From contig DXBT01000029.1 in NCBI GenBank assembly GCA_019116365.1, positions 1 through 20,249 of the forward strand: a stretch of 20,249 bases of DNA. Reading direction: 5' to 3'. This stretch comes from Barnesiella merdipullorum. Its GTDB lineage: Bacteria; Bacteroidota; Bacteroidia; Bacteroidales; Barnesiellaceae. The translations under genes and the position numbers were made by a program. Of the stretch, positions 7,789 to 17,521 are shown one piece after another. The notes beneath the pieces were generated by a model, which ran no database searches, had not been told where the DNA came from, and saw only the letters and a list, made by a program, of their open reading frames with translations. The number at the start of each line of letters is the position of its first letter. Within the stretch, counting starts at the first letter, position 1.

Positions 7789-10700
7789 TTATTTGATCAT
7801 CACTCTGCGGCAGCCATTACCCTCGATGTACAGCAGATAGATGCCGGCATCCAAGCTACTGATTGCCTCCTGAGCCTCGGCTTTTTCCACATGGTTCACA
7901 TGACGGCCCGCCAGATCGAAAAGATCGAGCGAAAGCCCTTCCACATTTTCCACAAACAGCGTGCGGTTGTAGCTATACACCCGTATGCCGGTCGTCGTGT
8001 CCTCTATTTCCGATTCGAAGCCCGAGGCCGTGAGGGTTATCTCGTCATACGCCTCGCTACCATCCAACGCAACGGCGCGTATCGTAGCCACACCGTTCGT
8101 GCCTTGTGCTACGGCCAGGCCCGAGTTCATCACCAGAATTACCGGCGAGTCGCCTACGGCCATCCAGCGTATTCTCTGGTCGGTCGCATGGGTGGGATAC
8201 ACCTCGGCACTCAACTGTACACTGCTCTGTGAGGGAGTAAGTGTCGTGTAGGGCGCACTAATGTAGATACTGCTTACCAGCACGATATCTCCACCTTGCC
8301 CGAAATCGCTGACCGGTATATCTTTCACCACCTTGAGGTTCGAGCCATCAATGGTCGATGCCTGTACACGCACCGTGCCGTTAGCGCCATTACCCGTATA
8401 AGTCAGCACCCCCGACTCATCCACCTCGGCCAGCTCGCTACCCGACAATATTTGCCAGTTCACCCGCTTGTAGGTAGCGGTAGCCGGCAGCACTTCGGCA
8501 TACAGATGCAAGGTCGTCTGCTCGGGCGTAAGGGTTCCGTTGGGTTCCAGTACCATCACATACAGCGACTCGGCCATGGAAATCGTTGCCGACTGGTTGC
8601 CGTTCACCACATTCGAGCGACCTTCAAACGACGGTTGCTCCTGGGTGGCCCGACGCAGGTTCTTCCCCGCAGCCCCCTGTCCCCATGCATCGCTGTAAAG
8701 ATTGGTGTACTGCAACGCATAATAGACTTCGCCCTCGGGTTTCTCCTGGTCGGTATAGCTGGTTTCGTAGCCCGAAGCCGTAGTCAGCACCTCGAGTGCA
8801 TCGGGCGACGAGCCGCGCAAGATGGTGTATTGATCAACGACTCCACCTTCGTAGACCGTCCACACGATGTTCACACTGTTTGGCGTGATACCCTGGTTCA
8901 GCATGATATGTACGCTGCCGTGCACGTCACTGCGTCCCGAGGTCATGCCGTCGGCCGTGCACATATCGATGGTGTAGCGGCTCTTGCGCACGGTAGGATC
9001 GGAAGAGATATCTACATAGCGGCCATCGGCCAGTGCAGCCTCGCCTACCAGTACGAAGTTGTTTGTCGAACCCGATTCCTTGTAGATGCGCACCGTTTCG
9101 AAGTCGATACCCGAAGCCTGGGCGGCCTCCACGTTCCATTGTATCACATTCTTGCCGCCATCGACACCTACGATGGCTATTTCGGGTTGCACATCCACCA
9201 CGTCGAACCAGAACCGTTGACTCATCTCCCCACATACGGGATCGTCGTAGTACACCTCCATCCAGTACCGCCCGGCTTCCAGCAGCACCAGGCGAGCTTC
9301 GGTCGCACCCGCCTTTCGAGCCAAGGCAAAGGTACCCTCGGTGTAAGCTATGGGGTCGCTCGCTTGGGTGTAACTGCCTATGGGCAGGTCTTCCTGTCCA
9401 CCGCGGTAGAACGAAGCGCGCAAATAGGTATGCTTGCTCGGGTCTCCAAACACGTCGGGCAGATTGAAATGCGCGGTGGACTTGATCAATATCGCCTCGG
9501 GAAAATCGACCGATAAATCGGGCGCCTCATTCACCTTGATACTCCGCTCGGAGGTGATGCCCCCTACGGTCACCGTGATGGTCTTTACACCCGGCGTACT
9601 CCACACCATATCCACCGAATTGCCATCGGCTTCGAGCAGCTCGCCGTCTTCGCCCGCCGACCACTGCGGCGTACCGCTCTCGGTACCCTGGTAGGTCACG
9701 GTCACCACACGCTCGGTGCAGGTCTCAGCCGGAGCATCGATGCTCACCTGGCTCTCCATACGGAAGGTGAAGGTTTCGGAGAAGGGCGAGTGTTCATTCC
9801 ACAGGTCGATGGTCTGTACTTTCAGTTCATACTCCTGACCCACCTCAAACCGTCGGGTGGGCACCACCATGCGGGGGCAATTGCGATAGCCGCGATAACC
9901 CGGTATGGCCGCTGCCAAATCGCTACCGCCGTTCATGGGCGAAATCACATAACTGTTCTCGCCCGTTGCCCCCTTGCGCTTCAGACTCACGTTGTAGCGC
10001 AGGTGTACGGCCGGAGTCTCGGCATCGCGGGCATCGTCCCATTGCAGCAGCACGCCCTCTTCGGTCTGCACGGCACGCACATTCTTCGGAGCCTCGGGAG
10101 CGGTATTCGTATGTTTGGTTGCCATGATCATATCGTTTCCATCGGGCAGGCCGTCGCCATTCAGGTCGGCAAAAGGCATTTCATCGACAGGAGACTGAGC
10201 CCCCTTTTCAAACACGGTTTCCCAATCGGGGTAGAGGTAGAGCAGGCCCGTGGCCGTTTGCAAGGATACATAGCCACTTGCACTTGTTCTGAAACCGTCG
10301 GCCCCCATCACCGGCAGGTCGAGCCAGCCGTTGTTGTCCACGTCATACAGGCGCCGGCTTTCGTGACCACAACCGTAACAGAAAAACTCTCCGTTGAATG
10401 CGTATCCTTCGAGAACTATCTCCTCCTTGCCCACATAGGACATCGAGGCATCGCCCAATACGATATGGGTGCTGCCCGTTTCCAACACGCCCCCGTCGTA
10501 GTCGGGCATAACGCTCCATATAATATCCTGCCATCCATCGTTGTTCAAGTCGAAGAAGAAGGGAGAGAAGTCGGAGTCCCAATATGGGGTCTCATATACC
10601 TGTTTCCGCTCGAATGTGCCGTCGCCATTGTTCAGATAGACAATGAAACGCCATGTAACCCTCTGAGCGTCATCGGCCTCACGATACCAGAAATCTATAT

Positions 10701-13700
10701 ATCCGTCACGATTAAAATCGATCCATTGCCCCATGTTCCATATGATATTATCATCGGAATCGGGGACGGGAAGAGTTTGCCGGTCAAAACTGAGGTTGTC
10801 GCCCCGGTTGATACCCACCCGAAGATAGTGGAATCCGCCATAGGCTACATCGAGATAGCCATCGTTGTCGAAGTCAAAACGGCTGTATATATCATGCAAG
10901 TCATATTCGGTAATCTCTTTATCATACGTGCTCTGTTTCGGGGGCACCGTATAGGTCTCGGTAGAATAGGTGAAATCGAAACTACCCTCGTTGATGAACA
11001 GGTTGCCCTTGTTGGTATTTCCCATGAAATCGGAGATACCGTCCATGTTGAAGTCGATGGGTATAATTAGTTCCAGATCGGGATTGAGGTCGGAGTTATA
11101 GGTGCGCCCCACCTTCTTGAAGCGGTTGTTGTTCTCTTCGTTGGAGAAGACACCCGTCAGCGACTGTTCCGAATTGATTACCGCAGTACCCACCACATCG
11201 AGCGACCCGTTCATGTCGATGTCGAAATAACGTCCCGCCGAGGAATAGGTCGAATATCTCCAGTTGTCTTCGATGTCGATGGAGTCGGCTACCCAGCGCA
11301 GAGGATAGACCTCGAGCGAAACCTCTTCGCTGTTTGCCATCAGGCCGTCGGCATCGGTCACCGAGAGGCTGACGGTCTTGCGACCGGCCTGGTCGTACAC
11401 CACCTGCCAGCGGTTGCCTTCGCGGCTCACCTCACGGCCACCCTCGCCGAAGTCCCAGGTATAGGTACTGGAGGCATCGTAGTCGGCCACGGTGAAAAGG
11501 GTGAGCGTGTCCACCACATTCATCTGAGTGGCCGAGGCCATGAACGAGGCAGAGAGCCCCGAGTAGTCGAAGGTCACCTCGTCCGACCAGGCTCCACCCA
11601 GCCCGTTGGCATCGATGGCCTGAACGGCCAAATAATAGGTACCTTTCGGCCAGCCCGCCGTAGAGACAAGGGTATAGGTATTGTAACCGGCATTACCCTG
11701 GCCGGGACGCAGACGGCGTCCGTCGGCATCGGCGTAGGCATACCACATGTCACCTTTGCCCGGCTCGCTGCCGATGCGCAAGGCATAGCTCAGGTCGCAG
11801 GCTGAGTTTTCGGCATCGCTGCCCGCCTCCCATTCCACGCGCAGCATGTCGATAGCGGCATCATATACATAGGAAGGAGTGGCCATCTTTTGGGGTGCGG
11901 TGTTGAGTTTGTCGGCATCGAACCGGCCCAACTCGCGAACGCTGTAGGGTGTAGCGAGGGACCAGCCGGTCTCGAAGTTCACACCACCCCACCATTCGGT
12001 TCGCCCGTCGTTGTCAAAGTCGCCGAAAACAAATTGATAGTCCCCTTCATACTGATAACTTTTGGGATCGGGTACGGTCGCAATGAGTCCCGACTCGGCC
12101 CCAATATCAAAATTCGTCGCGCAGTCGATGAGGAAGATGTTCTTCTCCTCGCGCGCCACCACCTCGAAACGCCCGTCGTTATCCACATCGCCTCCGCCTA
12201 TGAAACTCAACGCACGGCCGTAGTCAAACGAACGTTCCCGCTTCTTGAACTCGTTGTTTCCCTGGTTCTCGAAGAAGACGAAGTAGGCATACTGCGAAGA
12301 CTCCGTATAGTCGAAAGGCAACAGAATGTCCACATCGCCATCGTGGTCAAAGTCGAAGGTGTAGATGCCCGTGATGTTGAAGTTCTGCATCAGCATCTGT
12401 TTCTTGAAACTGTTGTTCCCCTCGTAGAGGAAGAGGGTCACCGTGCGGCTCTCCTCGTCGTAGAGCACGAAGTCGGGCATGCCGTCGCCGTTGAGGTCCT
12501 TCACCGTGGTCTGCCCCTCGAACGAACCGTAATAATAGGTGCCGTCGCCGATACTGAGCAGGGCATTGCCGTTGTTGAGGTTCAGCAGGTCGGGATATCC
12601 GTCGAGATTCACATCGACCGCCGTGGGCGAGGTATTGCCATAGAAGAGTTCGGCCGAGCGGGTCTTGCGGATAACCTCACTGGCGGCTACCGAACCCTTC
12701 TGCTGCCGCAGGGGAGGTTTCTTGGCCAGCGACACGCCACTGAAGTTGACCGGCTTGGTCACCGTGGCATTGGCACCATACTGGCCGAACATGGCGTTTT
12801 CAATCTCACTCGGGTCTTCGAGCACCCGTATCTCTTTGCCTACAAACGAACCATCGGGTTGTTGATAATAGATGAGATGGCGGTCGTTGTCGTAGTCCTC
12901 GAAATAGAAATCGGGACGCCCGTCGCTGTTGGCATCGAGCATGACGGTATAGGTGCCGCCGTCCAGACTCACGGGGAAAGAGGTGCGCAACCTGCCATCG
13001 AGACTGTGAATCGAGACACTGCCCGGGTTATCCCCGTCATTGCTTTGGCTGCACACGATTTCGGGCTTGCCGTCACCGTCCATGTCGTCGAGCGAGAAAA
13101 GGTAATTCCCCGTAGCAACCGTCGATAAAAGCATACCGTCAAACGAGTATTGCTCCACATAGGGATATGCCCCACGGAAATATTCCATGTGCCCGTCGTC
13201 ATTGGCATCATAGAGATACCCCAGCGTCGAGGGGAAAGCCCCTTTCGATGCACCCAACTTTCCATCTATCACCGTTGCCTTTACCGGTATCTTGCAAACG
13301 GTATCGGTGAACGTAATGCACAAGGTGTCGGCAAAGGTACCTTCCGTTTGCGACAATATATTCAACGGCAAGGGGTAAGTCTCGTTCTCTCCCAACGAAA
13401 CGGGTGGAGTAAAATCGTCCATGGAGAACGGTTCGGAGATGCTTGCTCCCGTAATCTCCGTGGCTTTCCACGCAAATACGGGAACGTAGCGGGTACTTCG
13501 GTTGCCTATACTGAGCGTATCGAAATCGATCGTCCTCGGCACCTTAACCGCTACATCGTCATTCCACTTGCCATAGGCAATCTCTATCTGCTGCCAGCGG
13601 GTCTGTGAGCCCACGTTGGTCATGGTGAAACTGCTCACGTTCTCGGGGAAGTCCGAAATGGTTTTGTAATCGCCGGCATACGATTCGGTAACCTCCTCCG

Positions 13701-14403
13701 AATATTCGAGTCTGGGGTTGCCATAACCGCTCACCAACTTGATTTTCACGCCTTGCAGCACATAATCCTCCTTCATGCGTATCGTCACCGTGTTATCGGT
13801 ATATACGCGCCATGGATTGGTATAAGCCGGCTCGTCCGAGCCATTGCCTTTGTGCTGGATAAAGGTGGCTATCTGGGTATCGACCACCAGCGAATCGGTG
13901 CCATCGATCGTACCGTAGCAATCAAACACAAACGTTCCCTCATCGCCAAGCGGCTGGTCGCTGCCGTCGCCTCCGTCATCTCCCCAAACCGAGCCATTGG
14001 TACACACCACGATTTTACTGATGCCTACCCAGTCCGTCGCATTGTTGGTGAGGGTTACGCCCATCTCACTGCCGGTCCACACGCCGGTCTCGCCCGACGC
14101 TACATATCCGCTACCGCTGATACGGTTGGCCGGATCACCGCTTACTACAATGATGTGTATGTTCGTAATAACCTCCGACCAAGAGGGATCGTTCAACGTA
14201 AAAGAGAGTGTGGCCCCGTTGTTGCGCAGAGTAAGCATATCGTCAGAACAAGATCCGTTCGATACCTCCATCACAACCAAATCATCAAGCATGATAGTAA
14301 ACGCGCCATTCATTCCAGCGGCTGATTCTGGAGTAAAAGTCACGACACGCGCCTGTGCCATTCCCAGCACCAGCATAAAAATAAAAAGTAGTCTCGCCCT
14401 CAT
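7789..14403 (-). CDS. Giant T9SS-secreted FG-GAP/PKD/Ig-like surface protein
   Basis: A 2204-aa secreted protein. I chose the ATG at 14403 because it starts a signal peptide (MRARLLFIFMLVLGMAQA); the longest frame begins 22 codons earlier and would bury it. Domains in order: two beta-rich N-terminal modules (about 20-330); a first block of FG-GAP/VCBS-type repeats with DxDxDG calcium-binding loops (about 395-800, for example DMDGDGKPE and DFDHDGDVD); an FN3-like module; a PKD domain (about 954-1031, with YTWDFGEGG); a second FG-GAP block (about 1058-1421, for example DFDNDGYLD and DLNGDGLPD); further FN3- and Ig-like modules; two Big_2-type domains (about 1944-2035 and 2044-2120); and a C-terminal type A T9SS sorting domain (last ~70 residues, GIYLLYI...RRVMIK). 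No catalytic domain is visible. The likely role is adhesion or binding at the cell surface. It is monocistronic, with its own upstream region after a terminator. Confidence 0.9.
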   Translation of the reverse strand: MRARLLFIFMLVLGMAQARVVTFTPESAAGMNGAFTIMLDDLVVMEVSNGSCSDDMLTLRNNGATLSFTLNDPSWSEVITNIHIIVVSGDPANRISGSGYVASGETGVWTGSEMGVTLTNNATDWVGISKIVVCTNGSVWGDDGGDGSDQPLGDEGTFVFDCYGTIDGTDSLVVDTQIATFIQHKGNGSDEPAYTNPWRVYTDNTVTIRMKEDYVLQGVKIKLVSGYGNPRLEYSEEVTESYAGDYKTISDFPENVSSFTMTNVGSQTRWQQIEIAYGKWNDDVAVKVPRTIDFDTLSIGNRSTRYVPVFAWKATEITGASISEPFSMDDFTPPVSLGENETYPLPLNILSQTEGTFADTLCITFTDTVCKIPVKATVIDGKLGASKGAFPSTLGYLYDANDDGHMEYFRGAYPYVEQYSFDGMLLSTVATGNYLFSLDDMDGDGKPEIVCSQSNDGDNPGSVSIHSLDGRLRTSFPVSLDGGTYTVMLDANSDGRPDFYFEDYDNDRHLIYYQQPDGSFVGKEIRVLEDPSEIENAMFGQYGANATVTKPVNFSGVSLAKKPPLRQQKGSVAASEVIRKTRSAELFYGNTSPTAVDVNLDGYPDLLNLNNGNALLSIGDGTYYYGSFEGQTTVKDLNGDGMPDFVLYDEESRTVTLFLYEGNNSFKKQMLMQNFNITGIYTFDFDHDGDVDILLPFDYTESSQYAYFVFFENQGNNEFKKRERSFDYGRALSFIGGGDVDNDGRFEVVAREEKNIFLIDCATNFDIGAESGLIATVPDPKSYQYEGDYQFVFGDFDNDGRTEWWGGVNFETGWSLATPYSVRELGRFDADKLNTAPQKMATPSYVYDAAIDMLRVEWEAGSDAENSACDLSYALRIGSEPGKGDMWYAYADADGRRLRPGQGNAGYNTYTLVSTAGWPKGTYYLAVQAIDANGLGGAWSDEVTFDYSGLSASFMASATQMNVVDTLTLFTVADYDASSTYTWDFGEGGREVSREGNRWQVVYDQAGRKTVSLSVTDADGLMANSEEVSLEVYPLRWVADSIDIEDNWRYSTYSSAGRYFDIDMNGSLDVVGTAVINSEQSLTGVFSNEENNNRFKKVGRTYNSDLNPDLELIIPIDFNMDGISDFMGNTNKGNLFINEGSFDFTYSTETYTVPPKQSTYDKEITEYDLHDIYSRFDFDNDGYLDVAYGGFHYLRVGINRGDNLSFDRQTLPVPDSDDNIIWNMGQWIDFNRDGYIDFWYREADDAQRVTWRFIVYLNNGDGTFERKQVYETPYWDSDFSPFFFDLNNDGWQDIIWSVMPDYDGGVLETGSTHIVLGDASMSYVGKEEIVLEGYAFNGEFFCYGCGHESRRLYDVDNNGWLDLPVMGADGFRTSASGYVSLQTATGLLYLYPDWETVFEKGAQSPVDEMPFADLNGDGLPDGNDMIMATKHTNTAPEAPKNVRAVQTEEGVLLQWDDARDAETPAVHLRYNVSLKRKGATGENSYVISPMNGGSDLAAAIPGYRGYRNCPRMVVPTRRFEVGQEYELKVQTIDLWNEHSPFSETFTFRMESQVSIDAPAETCTERVVTVTYQGTESGTPQWSAGEDGELLEADGNSVDMVWSTPGVKTITVTVGGITSERSIKVNEAPDLSVDFPEAILIKSTAHFNLPDVFGDPSKHTYLRASFYRGGQEDLPIGSYTQASDPIAYTEGTFALARKAGATEARLVLLEAGRYWMEVYYDDPVCGEMSQRFWFDVVDVQPEIAIVGVDGGKNVIQWNVEAAQASGIDFETVRIYKESGSTNNFVLVGEAALADGRYVDISSDPTVRKSRYTIDMCTADGMTSGRSDVHGSVHIMLNQGITPNSVNIVWTVYEGGVVDQYTILRGSSPDALEVLTTASGYETSYTDQEKPEGEVYYALQYTNLYSDAWGQGAAGKNLRRATQEQPSFEGRSNVVNGNQSATISMAESLYVMVLEPNGTLTPEQTTLHLYAEVLPATATYKRVNWQILSGSELAEVDESGVLTYTGNGANGTVRVQASTIDGSNLKVVKDIPVSDFGQGGDIVLVSSIYISAPYTTLTPSQSSVQLSAEVYPTHATDQRIRWMAVGDSPVILVMNSGLAVAQGTNGVATIRAVALDGSEAYDEITLTASGFESEIEDTTTGIRVYSYNRTLFVENVEGLSLDLFDLAGRHVNHVEKAEAQEAISSLDAGIYLLYIEGNGCRRVMIK

Positions 14404-14654
14404 AAATTCAGTTTTATTTTTTATTGATACATTTTTTACGAAATTATCATAATATTGTATTAATTTCATTTCAATTCGTCAAAACAATGCGTCAATGCAA
14501 CAAAAGAGCGCGTCAATGCAACAAAAAATGCGTCAATGCAACAAAAAAGATGTTTTTGAACATATCCCATGCGCTCCCGCCCCAGGCAACCTCCATACCG
14601 CCCATACAACTCGACGTCACCCGGCACTGCCTTGCAGACCCTCCTGAAAACAAA
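14404..14654 (-). promoter_or_regulatory. Upstream region of the giant surface protein gene
   Basis: This gap of about 250 bases must hold the promoter for the minus-strand gene starting at 14403, since a terminator lies at 14655-14692. The part nearest the start is very AT-rich. I could not find a clean TAnnTTTG; TAATTTCG on the minus strand is one mismatch away but has no -33 partner at the right distance. The main structure is the direct-repeat array described separately. A small hairpin, ATGTT-TTTG-AACAT, lies at 14550-14563. Confidence 0.4.
14489..14550. repeat. Three tandem 20-21 bp direct repeats
   Basis: Three consecutive copies share the core GCGTCAATGCAACAAAA, starting at 14489, 14510 and 14530; spacing is 21 and 20 bp. 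A degenerate partial copy (CGTCAAAACAATGC) precedes the first. On the minus strand each reads TTTTGTTGCATTGACGC. Spacing near two helical turns would place the copies on one DNA face, as in operator arrays. They lie 86-147 bp upstream of the chosen start of the giant surface protein. Confidence 0.85.
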
Positions 14655-14692
14655 CAAGAGGAGAGACCTGGATAACAGGTCTTCTCCTCTTG
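14655..14692 (-). terminator. Intrinsic terminator of the metal-uptake operon
   Basis: CAAGAGGAGAGACCTG and CAGGTCTTCTCCTCTTG form a 16-bp stem with one bulged base and a GATAA loop. Read on the minus strand it follows the TonB receptor stop at 14767 and runs into TTTGTTTTC. It separates the receptor operon from the giant surface protein gene. Confidence 0.85.
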
Positions 14693-14766
14693 CAACCAAG
14701 GGATTCGATACTATCGACCGAGGGCAAACGCTGGTCAGAACAAAACGGTTACACCCTCGAGGGAGA

Positions 14767-17073
14767 TCAGAACGAGAGCTTCATGCCGGCAAAATAGCTG
14801 CGGGGCATGGAGGGACCGTAGATATAGCCCGAATCCCGGTCTTTACCCTGGTCGAAGTCGCGTTGATAGGCATTGAAGATATTCTGCACCCCGGCATGGA
14901 GCTGCAACGTGATGGCTTTATAGAGGGGGATATCATACGACACCTTGGCGGTCATGTCGAAGAAATCGGGGGTGGTCTCCGCCACATCCTTGGCTATGTA
15001 GCCCTTCATGTGCTGCACGAGCATGGAACCGGTGTAGGTGCCCGAGAGGGCGATGGTCAACGGTTTCACAGGCGTATAGGTGGCGGTAAAGTAGCCATAC
15101 CAGTCGGGGGTGCGGAAGATGCGACGCTCGGCCGGGACCGACTCATCGTCGCTCCAACGCTCGGCCCGGGTGTAGTGGCTCTGCTGCCAGGTGACACCAG
15201 CCTGCAACTGCACCAGAGAGAGATAGGCCACCTTACCCTCGAGAGTCACACCGGCCACCTCGGCCCCCTGACCGTTTCGACGCTCCTTCACCGTAGCGTT
15301 GTGAGTCTTGTCGAAACCAATCTCCTCGAGCACAAACACATTGTTCAGCCGCGTGTAGAATCCCTCGAGCAACAGGTTACACTGGAAGGCTCCGAAACGG
15401 CGGTACATGTCGGCCGAGAGACTGAAGCTGTGCGACTTCTCCTCCTTCAGGTTGGCAGCCTGCTGAATGATAGTCCCCTCACCTCCCACGGCAGCCACGT
15501 GCAGGTCCTCGTCGTAGGTCTGCGGAGCCCGAAATCCCGATGAATAGCTGGCCCTCAGATTGACATTGGGTGTAGGATTGAAACGCACGTTGGCCCGTGG
15601 ACTGAAGATGACATGCCCGATGAGATTGTGCTTGTCGAGACGCCCGCCCACAAGGAAACTCCAGCGGTCGTTTTTCCACTCGTTCTGCAAGAAGGCGCTC
15701 TCGATGTGCACCTTCTGACGGGTCGAGCGGTGGTAGCCCTTCATCTCGTCGTGCAGCTTGTCATAGTTGTATTCGATACCAGCAGTCAAGTCGGCCGGCA
15801 TGAAGAGACAGCGGTCGAAACTGTAGATATACTGCCCGCCGGCCACCACCGTCAGGTCACTGGTCTCGCCATAGGCATCGAGATTCTGCTGCGTACCGTA
15901 ATAGCTGTCGCGGTCGATATGCTGGGCCGAGACATAGAGATTGATACGATGCTTCTCGTTGGGCGTGAAAAGATTGTAGTTGAGGCCACCGCCGTTGATC
16001 GAGTGATTCACCTGCTCGGCGATATCGGCCTCGTGAGGCGGACGGTTCAACAGGTTGCCACCCCGGCGGTACTCGCCTATGTGGTGGTACTCCAGCGTAA
16101 GTTTGGAGTAGTTGCTGGTCTTCAGATAAGAGCGGAAACCCAGCGTCTGCGACTTCAGTTCGGGCAACTCGGTAAACCCGTCGCCGTCGTGGTCGTAGCC
16201 GGCCCGCTGACGGTTCTGCCCAAAGACATAAAGTCCCGCCTTGTTGTCGTCGGTCACCAGCGAAGCATTGAGCGACGTGTTGTTCTCGAGGTTGGCGCTA
16301 CCCCCTACCGAAGTGATGGAGTGCGCAATGGAGCCACTGTTGCGCAACGGCTCTCTGGTGATGATGTTGATGGTACCGGCAATGGCCGACGAACCGAAGA
16401 GTGCCGACCCGCCGCCACGCATCACCTCGACCCGCTCGATCATGTTGGCCGGGATTTGCTCCAATCCATACACCCCCGAGAGAGAACTGAAGATGGGACG
16501 CGAATCCATGAGAATCTGCGTGTAGGGACCGTCGAGCCCGTTGATACGCACCTGCTGGAAACCACAGTTCTGGCAATCGTTCTCGACCCGCACACCAGGC
16601 TGGAAGTTAAGTCCCTGCGCCAGGGTGCCCGAGTTGGTATTCTCGAAAGTCTTTATGTTCAACACATTGACCAGCGTGGGAGCCAATTGCCGCGTAGTCT
16701 CACTACGGTTGGCCGAGACCACAACCCCATCAAGAGCCACGTCACTCGCCTCAATTTCGAAATCAATCTCCAGCGTCACCCCCTTCTTCAGCGAAACCTT
16801 ATGCCTACCGGTCTCATAGCCTACCGACGAAGCCTCGAGCACAAAATCGCCCTCGGGCAGATTTTTCAGGAAATAGTGCCCCGAGGCGTCGGTCATCGTC
16901 CCCACGGTCGTTCCCTTCAACGAAATGGTAATATAGGGCAGATGCTCCCGGGTATTCTTGTCGAGCACATGTCCCACAATATTGATATCCAATGGTTTTT
17001 GAGTTGCCGTCTCGGCACACACAAAGCTGATATGCCACAGGCATACCGCTAATATAACGATATATTTTTTCAT
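14767..17073 (-). CDS. TonB-dependent receptor with carboxypeptidase-like domain, putative metal uptake
   Basis: Outer-membrane TonB-dependent receptor, 768 aa. It has a signal peptide (MKKYIVILAVCLWHISFVCA), then a carboxypeptidase-regulatory-like beta domain (about 28-110, with the usual GTMTDASGHYFLKNLPEG), then a plug (about 113-245) with VRINGLDGPYTQILMDS, VEVMRGGGSALFGSSAIAG and INIITREP, then a barrel ending in a terminal Phe. An unusual feature is a CxxC (C167, C170) in the plug, just before the VRINGLDG segment. Those cysteines could bind a metal or form a disulfide on the substrate side. The gene starts 81 nt after a His-rich small membrane protein with which it is probably co-transcribed, and it has no SusD partner, so uptake of a transition metal (zinc, copper or iron complex) is my inference rather than glycan import. 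The substrate is not proven. Confidence 0.9.
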   Translation of the reverse strand: MKKYIVILAVCLWHISFVCAETATQKPLDINIVGHVLDKNTREHLPYITISLKGTTVGTMTDASGHYFLKNLPEGDFVLEASSVGYETGRHKVSLKKGVTLEIDFEIEASDVALDGVVVSANRSETTRQLAPTLVNVLNIKTFENTNSGTLAQGLNFQPGVRVENDCQNCGFQQVRINGLDGPYTQILMDSRPIFSSLSGVYGLEQIPANMIERVEVMRGGGSALFGSSAIAGTINIITREPLRNSGSIAHSITSVGGSANLENNTSLNASLVTDDNKAGLYVFGQNRQRAGYDHDGDGFTELPELKSQTLGFRSYLKTSNYSKLTLEYHHIGEYRRGGNLLNRPPHEADIAEQVNHSINGGGLNYNLFTPNEKHRINLYVSAQHIDRDSYYGTQQNLDAYGETSDLTVVAGGQYIYSFDRCLFMPADLTAGIEYNYDKLHDEMKGYHRSTRQKVHIESAFLQNEWKNDRWSFLVGGRLDKHNLIGHVIFSPRANVRFNPTPNVNLRASYSSGFRAPQTYDEDLHVAAVGGEGTIIQQAANLKEEKSHSFSLSADMYRRFGAFQCNLLLEGFYTRLNNVFVLEEIGFDKTHNATVKERRNGQGAEVAGVTLEGKVAYLSLVQLQAGVTWQQSHYTRAERWSDDESVPAERRIFRTPDWYGYFTATYTPVKPLTIALSGTYTGSMLVQHMKGYIAKDVAETTPDFFDMTAKVSYDIPLYKAITLQLHAGVQNIFNAYQRDFDQGKDRDSGYIYGPSMPRSYFAGMKLSF

Positions 17074-17154
17074 TTTTTCCCGATTCTGAATAGTAAAAAC
17101 TCATCCATCCCCCACTCGCCAAGAGCAGGAGTAATCCTTCTGTTTACATCTATT

Positions 17155-17499
17155 TTACAGAATCGAAACAGGCGGGGCTCGAAGGCCGTGAGCCCTCCAC
17201 ACCACAGGAACATACACCCGACTATCGAGAGGATAGCTCAACCACCAAAAGGGCAGCAATACGCCCAACAGCAGCACCCCCACCGACGGCTCGGCCGTGG
17301 TCAGGTGCGACAAGACATGTATGAGCTGAAACTCGGTAGCCGTGTGACTGTGATGGGCATCGCTCTTGTAGGGGTGCGAGTGCACAATGGTAACTCCGTT
17401 TACCACGTGGGTGTGGGTAAACAGCGATATGCAACCTATATACGAAATAAACAATATAGGCAAAAAGAACCGGGCTATAGGACGGAGCAACCTGTTCAC
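17155..17499 (-). CDS. Small His-rich membrane protein
   Basis: A 114-aa protein of unknown family. The start is GTG: there is no upstream in-frame ATG, no other Met in the protein, and a good promoter box ends 22 nt upstream. Residues 10-27 form a membrane segment or signal anchor (FFLPILFISYIGCISLF). It is followed by a His-rich stretch (about 29-68) with THTH, VHSHP, AHHSH and IHVLSH, nine His in about 40 residues. A second hydrophobic stretch lies near 75-90 (VGVLLLGVLLPFWWL). Clustered His residues outside the membrane suggest metal binding. It is the first gene of a two-gene operon with a TonB-dependent receptor, and I infer that it helps sense or hand over a metal ion. Whether it is a two-pass protein or a secreted one anchored by its N-terminus is unclear. 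Confidence 0.75.
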   Translation of the reverse strand: MNRLLRPIARFFLPILFISYIGCISLFTHTHVVNGVTIVHSHPYKSDAHHSHTATEFQLIHVLSHLTTAEPSVGVLLLGVLLPFWWLSYPLDSRVYVPVVWRAHGLRAPPVSIL

Positions 17500-17521
17500 G
17501 GCGTTTCGTTTATGAAAGGCG

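Noticed and set aside
8296..13128. Long plus-strand open frames (8296-9516, 9790-11070, 11890-13128) opposite the giant gene
   Set aside because: They are antisense to a gene with clear signal peptide, FG-GAP repeats and sorting domain. Their proteins show no domain or leader; they stay open because of the GC-rich codon use of the real gene.
14489..14550. CRISPR array
   Set aside because: Only three units of 20-21 bp repeating almost end to end, with no unique spacers of spacer length and no cas genes.
15613..17052. 479-aa plus-strand frame opposite the second TonB receptor
   Set aside because: Antisense shadow of a receptor with a full set of plug and barrel motifs; no recognisable protein features.
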